From positions 1 to 63,127 of the forward strand of contig JAISQJ010000064.1 of assembly GCA_031274285.1 (NCBI GenBank): a DNA stretch of 63,127 nt, given 5' to 3'. This document shows positions 40,939 through 49,778 of the stretch, piece by piece. The stretch is from Treponema sp. Lineage in GTDB: Bacteria; Spirochaetota; Spirochaetia; Treponematales; Breznakiellaceae. A program made the position numbers and the translations under genes. The stretch's first letter is position 1. Each line of letters starts with the position of its first letter. The notes under the pieces were generated by a model. That model saw nothing but the letters and a program-made list of their open reading frames with translations. It was not told where the DNA came from and ran no database searches.

Positions 40939-43401
40939 ATGATAGTACAGAAGTTGCACAGCAATTGGAAAATGCGGAAGGCCGATTCCCAGGCCGGAAA
41001 ACAGGGCGGCTTCCTCCCCGCCAAGACGCCGGGTTCGGTGTACAGCGACCTTTTGGCCGCCAAAAAAATGGAGGACCCCTTTTGGCGGGACAACGAGGAC
41101 GCCGCCTTTGCCCTGATGGAGGATGACTGGGAGTATGTCAGTACCTTTGATGCGGGCCAGCGGCTGGTGGGGAGCGATAACGTGCTGCTCCGCTGCGACG
41201 GGCTGGACACCCTGGCGGAGCTTTACCTCAACAACACCCTGGTGGGCAAGGCCGACAACATGCACCGCCTCTGGGAGTTCGACGTAAAAGACCAGATCAG
41301 GGTTGGGGAAAACACCCTGCGAATCCTGTTCCGCTCCCCCCTCAAATTTTTGCGGGAGGCCCAAAAGAAGATCAAGGTGGACGGTTCCGGCGACGCGCTG
41401 GAGGGCTTCCCCCATATCCGCAAGGCCCACTGCATGTTCGGCTGGGACTGGGGTCCGCGGCTTCCCGACGCCGGCATCTGGCGGGACATCCAACTGGTGG
41501 CCTTTAACACCGCCCGGATCGATAATGTCTACGTCACCCAGAAACATAAAAAAAACGCCGTGGATTTAGGAATCGCGGTCCACTGCGATACGGGAAAGGA
41601 GCCCCTCAAAACGGCCCTGTCCTGGACCGTGGTGATCACCAACCCCCAGGGCCAGTCAAAAACCTATGAGAACTCCCCGGTTAAAATAACCATAGAAAAC
41701 CCCGAACTCTGGTGGCCCCACAACTACGGCCCCCAGCCCCTCTACCGGGTAAAGGTGATCCTCTTTGCCCGGGGCAGGGAACTTGACACTTGGGAGCGGC
41801 GTTACGGCCTGCGGACTATGACCATGCGGATACAAAAGGACAAGTGGGGCGAAAGTTTCGCCACGGAAGTCAACGGAATCCCCATCTTCGCCATGGGCGC
41901 GGATTACATCCCGGAGGACAGCATCCTCTCCCGGGTCAACGAAAAACGCACCCGTAAACTTTTGGAGCAGTGTACCAGGGCCAACTTCAACTCCGTGCGG
42001 GTTTGGGGCGGCGGCTACTATCCCAACGATTTTTTCTACGACATCTGCGACGAACTGGGACTCCTCATCTGGCAGGACTGCATGTTCGCCTGCGCGGTGT
42101 ACGAACTTACCGAAGACTTCGAGGAGAACATCAAGGCGGAACTGGCGGATAATATCAAACGGATCCGCCACCACGCGTCCCTGGCCCTGTGGTGCGGCAA
42201 CAACGAAATGGAAATGTTCGTGGATCAGATGACCTGGGTCAGCACCCTTAAACAAAAGGCGGATTACATCAAGATGTATGAGTACATCTTCCCCAAGATC
42301 TTTAAGGAACTGGACCCCCAGACCTTCTACTGGCCCGCCAGCCCCTCATCCGGGGGTAGCTTCGACAAACCCAACGACCCCGATCGGGGGGACGTACACT
42401 ACTGGGACGTGTGGCACGGGAACAAACCCTTTTCCGATTACCGGAACTACTTTTTCCGTTACGCCTCGGAGTTCGGTTTCCAGTCCTTCCCCTCCCTAAA
42501 AACCGTGGAAAGCTTCACCCTGCCGGAGGACCGGAACCCCTTCTCCTACGTCATGGAACGGCACCAGCGGAACAACGCGGCCAACGGGAAGATCATGAAC
42601 TATATGTACCAGACCTTCCTGTACCCCACCAGCTTTGAAACCTTCCTCTACGCGTCCCAGCTCCTCCAGGCGGAGGCCATCAAATACGGGGTGGAGCATT
42701 TCCGCCGCCACCGGGGCCGCTGCATGGGGGCCATCTACTGGCAGCTCAACGACATTTGGCCTGTCACCTCCTGGGCCTCGGTAGACTACTACCAGCGCTG
42801 GAAAGCCCTGCACTACTATGCCCGCCGCTTCTTCCAGCCCCTGGCCATCTCCTGCCACGAGGAGGGCCTCCTTACCCAGAACCCCAACGCCAACCACCAG
42901 CCCCAGGTCAAAGCGGCCATCGAAAAGAGCTTCCGCCTCTGTGTGGTTAACGAAGGGTTTGAGGAAAAGAAGCTCACCGTTAAGTGGGAAATCCGGGACC
43001 GGAACGCCCGGGTCCTGACGGAAAAGACCGTCCCCCTCAAGGTAGCCGCCCTGTCGTCCCAGTGGCTGGACAAGGTCCTGGTCAACGACATCGGCCTGAA
43101 CGATCAGTACCTCAGTTACCACCTGCTGGACGGGAACACCCTTATCTCGGAAGGGAGCTGTATCTTCTCCCTGCCCAAGTTTTTCCACTGGGCCGACCCG
43201 AAACTGAGCTATACGGTGAGCGGGGACACCATCACGGTCAAGGCTTCCGCCTACGCCAAGAGCGTGGAAATCCTTAACCGGAAGGAAGACCTGGTCCTCT
43301 CGGATAACTACTTTGACATGGACGGGGGAACCAAAAAGGTAAAGATCCTCAGCGGGAAGCCCGTGGGCATTAAGCTGCGCAGCGTCTACGATATTAAATA
43401 A
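40939..43401 (+). CDS. GH2 beta-mannosidase
   Basis: An 820-residue GH2 enzyme with the sugar-binding domain, immunoglobulin-like domain, TIM barrel and C-terminal domain order. Diagnostic stretches are HCMFGWDWGPRLPDAGIW (mannosidase type), SVRVWGGGYYPNDFFYDICD, the acid/base in LWCGNNEME (Glu 423) and the nucleophile in RYASEFGFQS (Glu 511), then YWQLNDIWPVTSWASVDY. No signal peptide, so it acts in the cytoplasm on imported beta-mannosides. The ATG follows CAGGAG; codons upstream of it are ignored because the -10 box lies there. A terminator follows. Confidence 0.94.
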   Translation: MIVQKLHSNWKMRKADSQAGKQGGFLPAKTPGSVYSDLLAAKKMEDPFWRDNEDAAFALMEDDWEYVSTFDAGQRLVGSDNVLLRCDGLDTLAELYLNNTLVGKADNMHRLWEFDVKDQIRVGENTLRILFRSPLKFLREAQKKIKVDGSGDALEGFPHIRKAHCMFGWDWGPRLPDAGIWRDIQLVAFNTARIDNVYVTQKHKKNAVDLGIAVHCDTGKEPLKTALSWTVVITNPQGQSKTYENSPVKITIENPELWWPHNYGPQPLYRVKVILFARGRELDTWERRYGLRTMTMRIQKDKWGESFATEVNGIPIFAMGADYIPEDSILSRVNEKRTRKLLEQCTRANFNSVRVWGGGYYPNDFFYDICDELGLLIWQDCMFACAVYELTEDFEENIKAELADNIKRIRHHASLALWCGNNEMEMFVDQMTWVSTLKQKADYIKMYEYIFPKIFKELDPQTFYWPASPSSGGSFDKPNDPDRGDVHYWDVWHGNKPFSDYRNYFFRYASEFGFQSFPSLKTVESFTLPEDRNPFSYVMERHQRNNAANGKIMNYMYQTFLYPTSFETFLYASQLLQAEAIKYGVEHFRRHRGRCMGAIYWQLNDIWPVTSWASVDYYQRWKALHYYARRFFQPLAISCHEEGLLTQNPNANHQPQVKAAIEKSFRLCVVNEGFEEKKLTVKWEIRDRNARVLTEKTVPLKVAALSSQWLDKVLVNDIGLNDQYLSYHLLDGNTLISEGSCIFSLPKFFHWADPKLSYTVSGDTITVKASAYAKSVEILNRKEDLVLSDNYFDMDGGTKKVKILSGKPVGIKLRSVYDIK

Positions 43402-43415
43402 ACCACATTAAAAAA

Positions 43416-43457
43416 CTGCCGGTTCCAAGATCCAAGGGTTTTGGAACCGGCTTTGGC
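43416..43457 (+). terminator. Terminator after beta-mannosidase
   Basis: GCCGGTTCCAA (43418-43428) pairs perfectly with TTGGAACCGGC (43441-43451), followed by TTT and an outer TGCC/GGCA extension. The loop is 12 nt. It probably ends the + strand glycan operon and can serve both strands between the convergent genes. Confidence 0.75.
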
Positions 43458-43484
43458 AGGGGGAACGGGGGAGCCGCTCCGCCT

Positions 43485-44366
43485 TTATTCGGGGGTTTCA
43501 TAAACGCTTTCGTCCTGAAGCTGCAGGAACAGATTCCTGACCGTCTCCGGCAAGGCCCCTTCCTTCAAGTAAAAACCCGGCGCTTCCATCCCCGCAGCCC
43601 TAAACGATTCGGCCCTTCGGCTGGTGTCGTAACGGTAGCTGGTAAACATCGTTATTTCCGCGGGCGCAAAAACCTCCTGTGCGGCAAGCCATGCGAGACT
43701 CTGCTCCAGCAGTTCCCATGCGTATTCGGCGCCGGGCAGCCAGGCAAGCGAAGTACAGAGGGCCCACAGCACATCGCCGTTCCACGCCTCCGAATATTCC
43801 AGGAGCCGGTTAAACACAGGGGGAATATCGCGGGCTGTGTAATCCTCGTAGTAAAAAAAATCCAAATCGATGGAAACAAAGAGCAGGGCGCCGGGCAGGG
43901 AAACCGAATCAAGCTCGTCTACATTGACACATTCGGCGGTTTCCAGGCCCCATGATGCGGTGGACCTCCAAAAGCCCTCCTCTCTGCCCTGGTCCGGGGT
44001 TCCCGAAATCCGGCTGATCCACGCCAGCGAATTTACCGGCCCCGGGGTAAGCGGATGGATCCAGTTATGGTTTTTTAGAAGCCGGTCCGCGTTTTTCTGA
44101 TCCCCCGCCCCGATGAAGGCCCGTATGGCCTCCCGGTCCCGGTTTATTTCCGTGTCGGCGTGGGCGTCCAGGACCAGCAGGGCCGTGCTTTCATTACCGC
44201 CCCGGTTGATCAGCCAGAGCGCATGGTCCCCGTGGTGATCGGATATAAGCAGGGGGATTCCTTTTCCGCCCCCCGCGATTCCGGATTCCCGAATCCCGCT
44301 TTCCTGGCCCGTGACCGGGCTTAGGCACATACAGGCCAGCAGGACCGCGCAGGAAAGGGGCTTCAA
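43485..44366 (-). CDS. Exported arginase-fold-like protein, unknown
   Basis: About 293 residues from a TTG start, chosen because AGGAG is 7-8 nt upstream and it begins a clean signal sequence (KPLSCAVLLACMCLSPVTG). The mature part has DHHGDHALWLI, LLVLDAHADTE and LLFVSIDLDFFYYED, the spaced His/Asp pattern of arginase/deacetylase-fold or UPF0489-like proteins. This suggests a metal-dependent hydrolase working in the periplasm, but the exact family is uncertain. It follows a DUF4139-like exported protein by about 10 bases, so they are one operon. Confidence 0.65.
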   Translation of the reverse strand: MKPLSCAVLLACMCLSPVTGQESGIRESGIAGGGKGIPLLISDHHGDHALWLINRGGNESTALLVLDAHADTEINRDREAIRAFIGAGDQKNADRLLKNHNWIHPLTPGPVNSLAWISRISGTPDQGREEGFWRSTASWGLETAECVNVDELDSVSLPGALLFVSIDLDFFYYEDYTARDIPPVFNRLLEYSEAWNGDVLWALCTSLAWLPGAEYAWELLEQSLAWLAAQEVFAPAEITMFTSYRYDTSRRAESFRAAGMEAPGFYLKEGALPETVRNLFLQLQDESVYETPE

Positions 44367-44376
44367 AAAATGGCTC

Positions 44377-45546
44377 CTACCTTCCGCCCTCGCTGTAATC
44401 AAACTGGGAATAAAGGGGGTTGTCCTTGGTCTCGGAATCGAAACTGAAGCTCAACAGGGCCCGCTCCCCGGGGGCAAGGTTGTACCGCCATAGCATCCGG
44501 TCCCCGGGACGGTCGTCGGGGGCCTGGGTAAAGTGGTATTCGGTCCGGTGTTTTACGCCGTAAGTTACGGGAACGGAAATCTCGATGGCGATCCGCTGGT
44601 TAAGCTGGTTGGTCACGTTATACTCTAGGGAATGGGTAAAGGGCAGGTTTACCCGGTCGGGGTATTCGGCGGTTACCACGGACTTCCGGGTACTGATATT
44701 GGGCTGGTCCCCGATATAGAAATCGAAGGGCCGGTCGGGACTTATGGTTAATGCCGAAAGGCCGGTAATATTTATCCCCGAGGAATTAAGGTAGGGCTGC
44801 ACCCTGTCGGCCATGGTTTTGAAGGGCGTAGGGGCCCTTAGGTAGGCGGAAGGCCGTTCCCGCCGGTTTGCGTCCCAAAGGTATACCAGGCTGTAGGCGG
44901 TCTCCCCCTCTTCCAGCTTAATCAATATCCGCCTGTTCGCCTCTATCAGCGGTCTTCCCAGGTTAAAGATGGAGCCCGTATTATCAAGCAGGATATTCTG
45001 CGACGAGGCAAGTATTATCTCGGGGCGCTTTGAAAGTATCGATTTTGTCGTATCGGGAAGTTCCCGCTCCGTTTTTATGGCCGCCAGCAGGGCGCAGCTT
45101 AACTGATTTTGCTCCTTTATTTCCATGTCAAGGATAAAATCCCAGGTTAGGCCGGAATTCCTGATGCCGTACTTTACTTCCAGGGGAGCGCCGGAGGCTA
45201 TTTCGGGAATATGGACCTGCAGTATCCTTACCAGATTGGGACGTTCACCCCTCCTCAGCACCACCAGGGCTTCAACCGTTTCGGTCGAATAGGAAAGAAT
45301 ACGCCTGCCAGCCTGGGAAATAGCCAGGCTGTCCAGTTGGACATTTTCGGGCAGGATAAAGGTATTGTTCACAATCCCGTTGCCGGGAATTATGGCGTTA
45401 TACACCACCATGCCGTTGCGGTATATATAGAGCCGTTCGGGTTCGGGCAGCCGGTACACGATGATTTCTTCCGTGTCCCCGGTCTGGGCGGCGCAGGGCA
45501 TAAGGAATACCAGGGAGAGCAGCAGGATCACACCAAGATTCTTCAC
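44377..45546 (-). CDS. Exported DUF4139-like protein, unknown
   Basis: About 389 residues from the GTG at 45546, which has AGGAGG 6 nt upstream; the longer open frame runs back into the LysRS gene and is rejected. The signal peptide is KNLGVILLLSLVFLMPCAAQ. The mature protein is beta-rich, with LYIYRNGMVVYNAIIPG, GLTWDFILDMEI and, late, LEYNVTNQLNQRIAIEISVP and WRYNLAPGERALLSFSF, which resemble DUF4139 (mucoidy-inhibitor-like) proteins. No enzymatic motif is seen. A role in surface or envelope adhesion or assembly is a guess. Confidence 0.65.
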   Translation of the reverse strand: MKNLGVILLLSLVFLMPCAAQTGDTEEIIVYRLPEPERLYIYRNGMVVYNAIIPGNGIVNNTFILPENVQLDSLAISQAGRRILSYSTETVEALVVLRRGERPNLVRILQVHIPEIASGAPLEVKYGIRNSGLTWDFILDMEIKEQNQLSCALLAAIKTERELPDTTKSILSKRPEIILASSQNILLDNTGSIFNLGRPLIEANRRILIKLEEGETAYSLVYLWDANRRERPSAYLRAPTPFKTMADRVQPYLNSSGINITGLSALTISPDRPFDFYIGDQPNISTRKSVVTAEYPDRVNLPFTHSLEYNVTNQLNQRIAIEISVPVTYGVKHRTEYHFTQAPDDRPGDRMLWRYNLAPGERALLSFSFDSETKDNPLYSQFDYSEGGR

Positions 45547-45583
45547 AATCAGCCTCCTGAAAACAGCATTACTCCCAATTGCA

Positions 45584-47239
45584 TCAATAATCCGCCAGAA
45601 TTTCCATGAGCCGGTCTTTGCCGATGGACCGCAGGAAGCTGGCAAGCCGGGGACCCTGGTCCTTGCCGATAAGGGCCTGGTAGGCGGCCCGGAACAGGGC
45701 CTTTCCCTCCATGCCGCTTTCCGCCGCGGTCCGGTAGATCGCCTCGGCACAGCTTTTATCATCGGCGTAGTTTTCAATCCCCGCAATCACCCGGTCCCGC
45801 AGACCGCGGACCGCGGACCGCTCCGCCTCGCCCAGGGCCCGGCAGACCCCCCCGCCCGCGGGCCGCAGCTTAAAGCGGAACTCCTCCGGCGCGCACTCGT
45901 CAATCCAGTAGGCGGCGCAGCGGGCCCGCTCCCGGATGCCGGGGAGCTGATCTTCCCGGGGCGGCTTGCCGTCCTTTACCAGCGCCGCCAGGGTCTTCTC
46001 AATATCCCCGTCGGCAATCTGGATCAGGTTGCAGAGGTGGCGGAAGGGGATCTGGAAGGGTTTCACCGCCGGCATACGGGACTTCCCCTGGGGATCGGTG
46101 TCCGACTGGGACAATTCGTAGATCCGCTTTTCCCGCCTAAAGACCGTTTCGTCTTTGGCCTTTTCGTCCCCCCAGGCGATGCGCTCGGTCTTGTCGTAAT
46201 CTTCGTAGATTTTTATCACGTCCAGGTCAAAGGAAATCGTAAATTCCGTGTTGGGCCGGGTGCCGGCAAAGAGGTAGCGGACCAGACAGGGGGTGTAGAC
46301 CCGCAGCAGGTCCGGCAGATCCACCACCTTACCCTGGGAGCTGGACATTTTGCCGGGGTTTCCCTTGATGCCGATAAAGTCGTAGCGGAAGCTCACCGGG
46401 GCGTCCCAGCCGTACACTTCCTTGCATACATGCCGGGCAGTGTCGAAACTCCCCCCCTGGCTGTGGTGATCCTTCCCCGCGGGCTCAAAGTCCACCTGCT
46501 CATGCTCCCAGCGCATGGGCCAGTCCACCCGCCAGCCCAGCTTGACCACCGGAGTGGTACGCAGGTCCACGGTCTCCCCATGGCCGCAGGAACGGCAGCG
46601 GTAGGCGAGCCCCCACTCCCCGTCCCAGCCCTCTATTTCCGTCTCGTCCCGGTTGCAGTTGCCGCAAAAGACGCTGACCGGCCACCATTGGCCCTGGATC
46701 TTGTGGTCCTCGTCCCGGTAGGTATCCAGAATCGTCTTTAAGGTTTCCCGGTGTTCCAGGGCCCGGCGGATACCCGCGGCATAGCGGGAGGCCCGGTAGC
46801 GCTCCGCCTGGTAGAGGAATTCGGGATGGATCCCCACCAGGGGCAGGTTGGTTTCCACATCCGCCTCGTGGTGCCGGGCGTAGCTGGAATCCCGGCCCCA
46901 GGGGTCCGGCACCATGGTGATGGGGAACCGCAGATACTTGGCCAGTTCCTCCTGGCCGGGCATGTTGGCCGGCACCTTGCGGAACACATCGTAATCATCC
47001 CAGGAGTAGATAAACCGCACGGTCCTGCCCCGGTCCCGCAGAGCCCGGACCACCAGGTCCGTGGAGATAATCTCCCTAAAGTTCCCGATATGCACCGTCC
47101 CCGAAGGAGTGATCCCCGATGCGCAGGTGTAGCGGTCCTTATCGCCCTTTTCCCGGATGATCCTCTCCGCCGTCTCGTCGGCCCAGTGGACCGCGGCCCC
47201 CTGGACCTGCCCGGATCCATCCCTGTTTTTCCCCGCCAT
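45584..47239 (-). CDS. lysS: Lysyl-tRNA synthetase, class I
   Basis: A 551-residue class I LysRS of the archaeal/spirochaetal type. The ATP-site signatures are GTVHIGNFRE (HIGH-like, His 50) and GKMSSSQGK (KMSKS-like). A zinc-binding pattern FCGNCNRDE / YRCRSCGHGE lies in the middle. It charges tRNA-Lys in the cytoplasm and takes the place of class II LysRS in these bacteria. AGGAG is 8 nt before the ATG. The DUF4139-like and arginase-like genes follow on the same strand at about 37 bases. Confidence 0.96.
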   Translation of the reverse strand: MAGKNRDGSGQVQGAAVHWADETAERIIREKGDKDRYTCASGITPSGTVHIGNFREIISTDLVVRALRDRGRTVRFIYSWDDYDVFRKVPANMPGQEELAKYLRFPITMVPDPWGRDSSYARHHEADVETNLPLVGIHPEFLYQAERYRASRYAAGIRRALEHRETLKTILDTYRDEDHKIQGQWWPVSVFCGNCNRDETEIEGWDGEWGLAYRCRSCGHGETVDLRTTPVVKLGWRVDWPMRWEHEQVDFEPAGKDHHSQGGSFDTARHVCKEVYGWDAPVSFRYDFIGIKGNPGKMSSSQGKVVDLPDLLRVYTPCLVRYLFAGTRPNTEFTISFDLDVIKIYEDYDKTERIAWGDEKAKDETVFRREKRIYELSQSDTDPQGKSRMPAVKPFQIPFRHLCNLIQIADGDIEKTLAALVKDGKPPREDQLPGIRERARCAAYWIDECAPEEFRFKLRPAGGGVCRALGEAERSAVRGLRDRVIAGIENYADDKSCAEAIYRTAAESGMEGKALFRAAYQALIGKDQGPRLASFLRSIGKDRLMEILADY

Positions 47240-47274
47240 CCTGAATCTCCTGTTTTGTCCCGAATCGGTGCTAA

Positions 47275-47303
47275 ACCTTAGCTAAAACCTCCAAAATATG
47301 CAA
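47275..47303 (-). promoter_or_regulatory. Possible LysRS promoter
   Basis: On the minus strand TTGCAT (47303-47298), 17 bases, then TAAGGT (47280-47275). The start codon is about 35 bases downstream. The same TTGCAT -35 box is used by the AAA ATPase promoter at 4331. Confidence 0.4.
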
Positions 47304-47361
47304 TGTATCCACCGGCAAACCGCATCTGATCCCGGAAAAAACCAGAAAATCGCAATTTACA

Positions 47362-47390
47362 TTGACATTTGCTATCCTTTACGGCATCTT
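47362..47390 (+). promoter_or_regulatory. Possible promoter of lipoprotein-barrel pair
   Basis: TTGACA at 47362-47367 is a perfect -35 box; the -10 at 17 bases is weak (CATCTT). A leader of about 75 nt follows that includes a CGGGA/TCCCG hairpin near 47400-47416. Confidence 0.4.
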
Positions 47391-47471
47391 AAAAGTAACG
47401 GGAAATTTTATCCCGAAATAGGGCTTTAACTTGAAGGGCAGTGCCGGAACAGGCAATGCCGGGAGGATTAT

Positions 47472-48164
47472 ATGAAAAAAGGGCTATCCGGTCTTGCGGC
47501 GCTGGCAATCGTGATCACGGCGCTCGCTTCCTGTGCGGATTTCTTCACCAATTCCTGGGCCAAGGATGGAGCCAGGGACCCCGGCACGATTAAGGTAACG
47601 TCCAGTAATGTGGACGATCTCCTAAAAGAGGCCAGGGGGGACCGCCCAATGTCCCGGGGGATTCTGGACAAGCTAGAGGGTACCACGGATCCCGTATTGC
47701 AGGCCGCCGCGGTTACAGCCGGCAACCAGGCCGCGGGTTTGGGCCAGACGGTGCTGAGCAACCTGGATATCCTTCTGGACGATACCAGCGACACGACTAC
47801 CCTCACGAAACTGGCCAAAGAGATTCAGGATGATGTAAAACGCAACGACATCGTGGGTATTGCGGATATTCTTGCCAAAACCCTGCCGGTAAGCAGTGGG
47901 AACCCGCCGACCTTAGGCGATTTTAGCAAAGAAGTTTCCACCTCCGATCTAACGCTTATGGCCGTGACCCTGGTGCTGGCGGAGGCGGAAAGGGCGAGTC
48001 AGGACTTTGATACCTACATCGCCGGTTGGGGCGGCGGCGGCAAGGATTTGCAGGGTAATAATTTGTCGCCTAACGAACGGCTCATCGCCGCGGTCGCCAA
48101 TGAAGCGGCAAACCGGCCCGACAGCCAATTTGGCGATATGCTTAAAAATCTTTTAAATGCCTAG
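47472..48164 (+). CDS. Lipoprotein of unknown function
   Basis: A 230-residue protein with a signal peptide and lipobox ending ITALASC (Cys near residue 21), so it should be lipid-anchored. The mature part is helical and polar, with VDDLLKEARGD, LDDTSDTTTLTKLAKEIQ and EDVKRND-like segments; no domain is recognised. GGGAGG precedes the ATG. The gene is 16 bases from the outer-membrane-protein gene downstream, and the two likely form a unit, possibly a lipoprotein partner of the barrel (inference). Confidence 0.75.
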   Translation: MKKGLSGLAALAIVITALASCADFFTNSWAKDGARDPGTIKVTSSNVDDLLKEARGDRPMSRGILDKLEGTTDPVLQAAAVTAGNQAAGLGQTVLSNLDILLDDTSDTTTLTKLAKEIQDDVKRNDIVGIADILAKTLPVSSGNPPTLGDFSKEVSTSDLTLMAVTLVLAEAERASQDFDTYIAGWGGGGKDLQGNNLSPNERLIAAVANEAANRPDSQFGDMLKNLLNA

Positions 48165-48180
48165 TCCAGGGAGAAGAAAC

Positions 48181-49395
48181 GTGAAAAAAAGTATACTTCT
48201 GTTTTTGGCGTGTCTTTCCCCCGCTCTTTTCGCGGAAGAGATACGGATGCCCTCCTTGGCCTTTCCGTCTACCGCCGGTAACGGCCTGGGCGGCCCCCAC
48301 GTGGCCTACACCGACGGTATCTATTCCCTTTTTGTGAATCCTGCGGCCCTGCAGTGGTCCAACCAGGGAAGCATCCTTGAGCTCTCCACCGCCCTCATCG
48401 GTCCCCTTGACAAGTTTATGAAGGCCGGTACCGATACCTTCGGCGCCGTGGGGAACATGCAGGACAGCTTCGGCGGGGACGGGTCGGATAACCCCTTCAG
48501 TTCCCTTCTGGATATCATAGACGGCGGCAAGCTGCCCCTGGGCGTGGATTTAAGAGGGCCCCTCAGCGTGGGCTATACCGCCAACGGCCTGGGCTTCGGC
48601 CTTTTCTCCCGGGTATTTGCCGATGTCCGGATCATCGGCATCGACGTAGACGCCGCCGCCTATGTGGACTTGATGATGCCCTTCGGCATGTCCTTTAACG
48701 TTCTGAAGCTTGAAGACCACGAGCTTGCCGCCGGTTTTGTGTTAAAACCCTTTGTCCGGGCCACGGGCTCCATCGACGTATCCGCCCTGGATCTGGTGGA
48801 CGATATCGATGTGATGAGCAACATCGCGGTGCCCCTCATGTTCGGCGTGGGCAGCGACCTGGGCCTGATGTACCGGTTCAAGCGGGACCTGACCGCGGGC
48901 CTTACCATCGGCGATGTGTATACCTCCGGCGCCAAGGTGTCCGATATTAACGGCACATCTCCCAATAATACTTACCGGGTACCCCTGTCCGTCAATCTGG
49001 GCGCCGCTTACACCTTTAGGTTGACCAACGTTTGGAAGACGGCCCCCAGGGTTCTGCAGTCCGCCTATGCGGCCGCCATGATCGATTGGAGCCGGATGAA
49101 TAATATCTTTAGCTGGAATGACCGTATCCACCGGAATCCCATCCTCGATCTGGGTTTTGGCCTGGAATTCGGCTTCTTTAACTTTCTTAAGCTTCGCGCC
49201 GGACTCCACGATATGCTTCCCTCTATCGGTCTGGGCCTGGAACCCAAGGTATTCAAGTTTAATATCGCCATGTACGGCAAGGAACTGGGAAATGAACCGG
49301 GTATCAACAGCACCATGGCGGTGGATCTGAGCATTGCCTTCCGGCTGGATACCAAGAAGCGGACCTGGCCCTGGAGCAAGCCCTTTATAAAATAG
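48181..49395 (+). CDS. Outer-membrane beta-barrel protein (FadL/UPF0164-like)
   Basis: A 404-residue protein with signal peptide KKSILLFLACLSPALFAEE. The mature N-terminus FPSTAGNGLGGPHVAYTDG and YSLFVNPAALQW match the conserved opening of FadL/PorV-type and treponemal UPF0164 proteins; the rest alternates in the manner of beta strands with GLGFGLFSRVFADV and a final aromatic-rich strand. The GTG start has GGAGAAG upstream. It probably forms an outer-membrane pore or transport barrel; ligand unknown. A strong terminator follows. Confidence 0.8.
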   Translation: MKKSILLFLACLSPALFAEEIRMPSLAFPSTAGNGLGGPHVAYTDGIYSLFVNPAALQWSNQGSILELSTALIGPLDKFMKAGTDTFGAVGNMQDSFGGDGSDNPFSSLLDIIDGGKLPLGVDLRGPLSVGYTANGLGFGLFSRVFADVRIIGIDVDAAAYVDLMMPFGMSFNVLKLEDHELAAGFVLKPFVRATGSIDVSALDLVDDIDVMSNIAVPLMFGVGSDLGLMYRFKRDLTAGLTIGDVYTSGAKVSDINGTSPNNTYRVPLSVNLGAAYTFRLTNVWKTAPRVLQSAYAAAMIDWSRMNNIFSWNDRIHRNPILDLGFGLEFGFFNFLKLRAGLHDMLPSIGLGLEPKVFKFNIAMYGKELGNEPGINSTMAVDLSIAFRLDTKKRTWPWSKPFIK

Positions 49396-49415
49396 AGCGG
49401 CCCAAAGCTTTCTTC

Positions 49416-49444
49416 GGCAGCGGCATTACCCGCTGCCTTTTTTT
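49416..49444 (+). terminator. Intrinsic terminator after the barrel gene
   Basis: GGCAGCG (49416-49422) pairs with CGCTGCC (49431-49437), followed by seven T (49438-49444). A textbook factor-independent terminator ending the lipoprotein-barrel transcript. Confidence 0.93.
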
Positions 49445-49473
49445 ACTTCGGTATTTTCAAAAAAATTACCAAT

Positions 49474-49548
49474 TGGTGGACGATACTGGATTTGAACCAG
49501 TGACTTCTACCGTGTGAAGGTAGCACTCTCCCGCTGAGTTAATCGTCC
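49474..49548 (-). tRNA. tRNA-Val (anticodon CAC)
   Basis: The minus strand folds with acceptor GGACGAT/ATCGTCC, D-arm ACTCAGCGGGAGAGT, anticodon stem CTACC/GGTAG with loop TTCACAC (anticodon CAC, reading GUG) and T-arm ACTGG-TTCAAAT-CCAGT. CCA is encoded. The flanks extend the acceptor pairing into a perfect 17-bp inverted repeat (49468-49484 with 49542-49558), so the precursor has an unusually long terminal stem. Confidence 0.97.
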
Positions 49549-49558
49549 ACCAATTGGT

Positions 49559-49778
49559 CACCCTATGATAGCACAAGGCTCGAAGCCCCGTCAACACAAC
49601 AAGACGCCATAGTAATTTCAGAATTCCTAATGTCCAAAAAATCATACCTTTTTGAGGGACCCGCGGAAACCGGGATAAGGGCCCTCTCCTAATTCCTTAT
49701 GACACAAGGAATTAACTCATCGCAGCGGCTGCGGGATATGGATTCTGAGCTTGGCACGGAAATTGCAGTTAGAATGGT
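49559..49778. other. Intergenic region with short hairpin
   Basis: No gene is seen. AATTCCTT (49691-49698) and AAGGAATT (49706-49713) form an 8-bp perfect stem, and GAGGG/CCCTC near 49654-49686 may form a second. TAGAAT at 49770-49775 is a possible -10 box, but it lies too close to the next ATG to serve it simply. Confidence 0.4.

Noticed and set aside
45547-45786. N-terminal extension of the DUF4139-like gene into the LysRS gene
   Set aside because: The extension is Arg/Pro-rich and overlaps LysRS coding sequence; a GTG with AGGAGG upstream begins a clean signal peptide.
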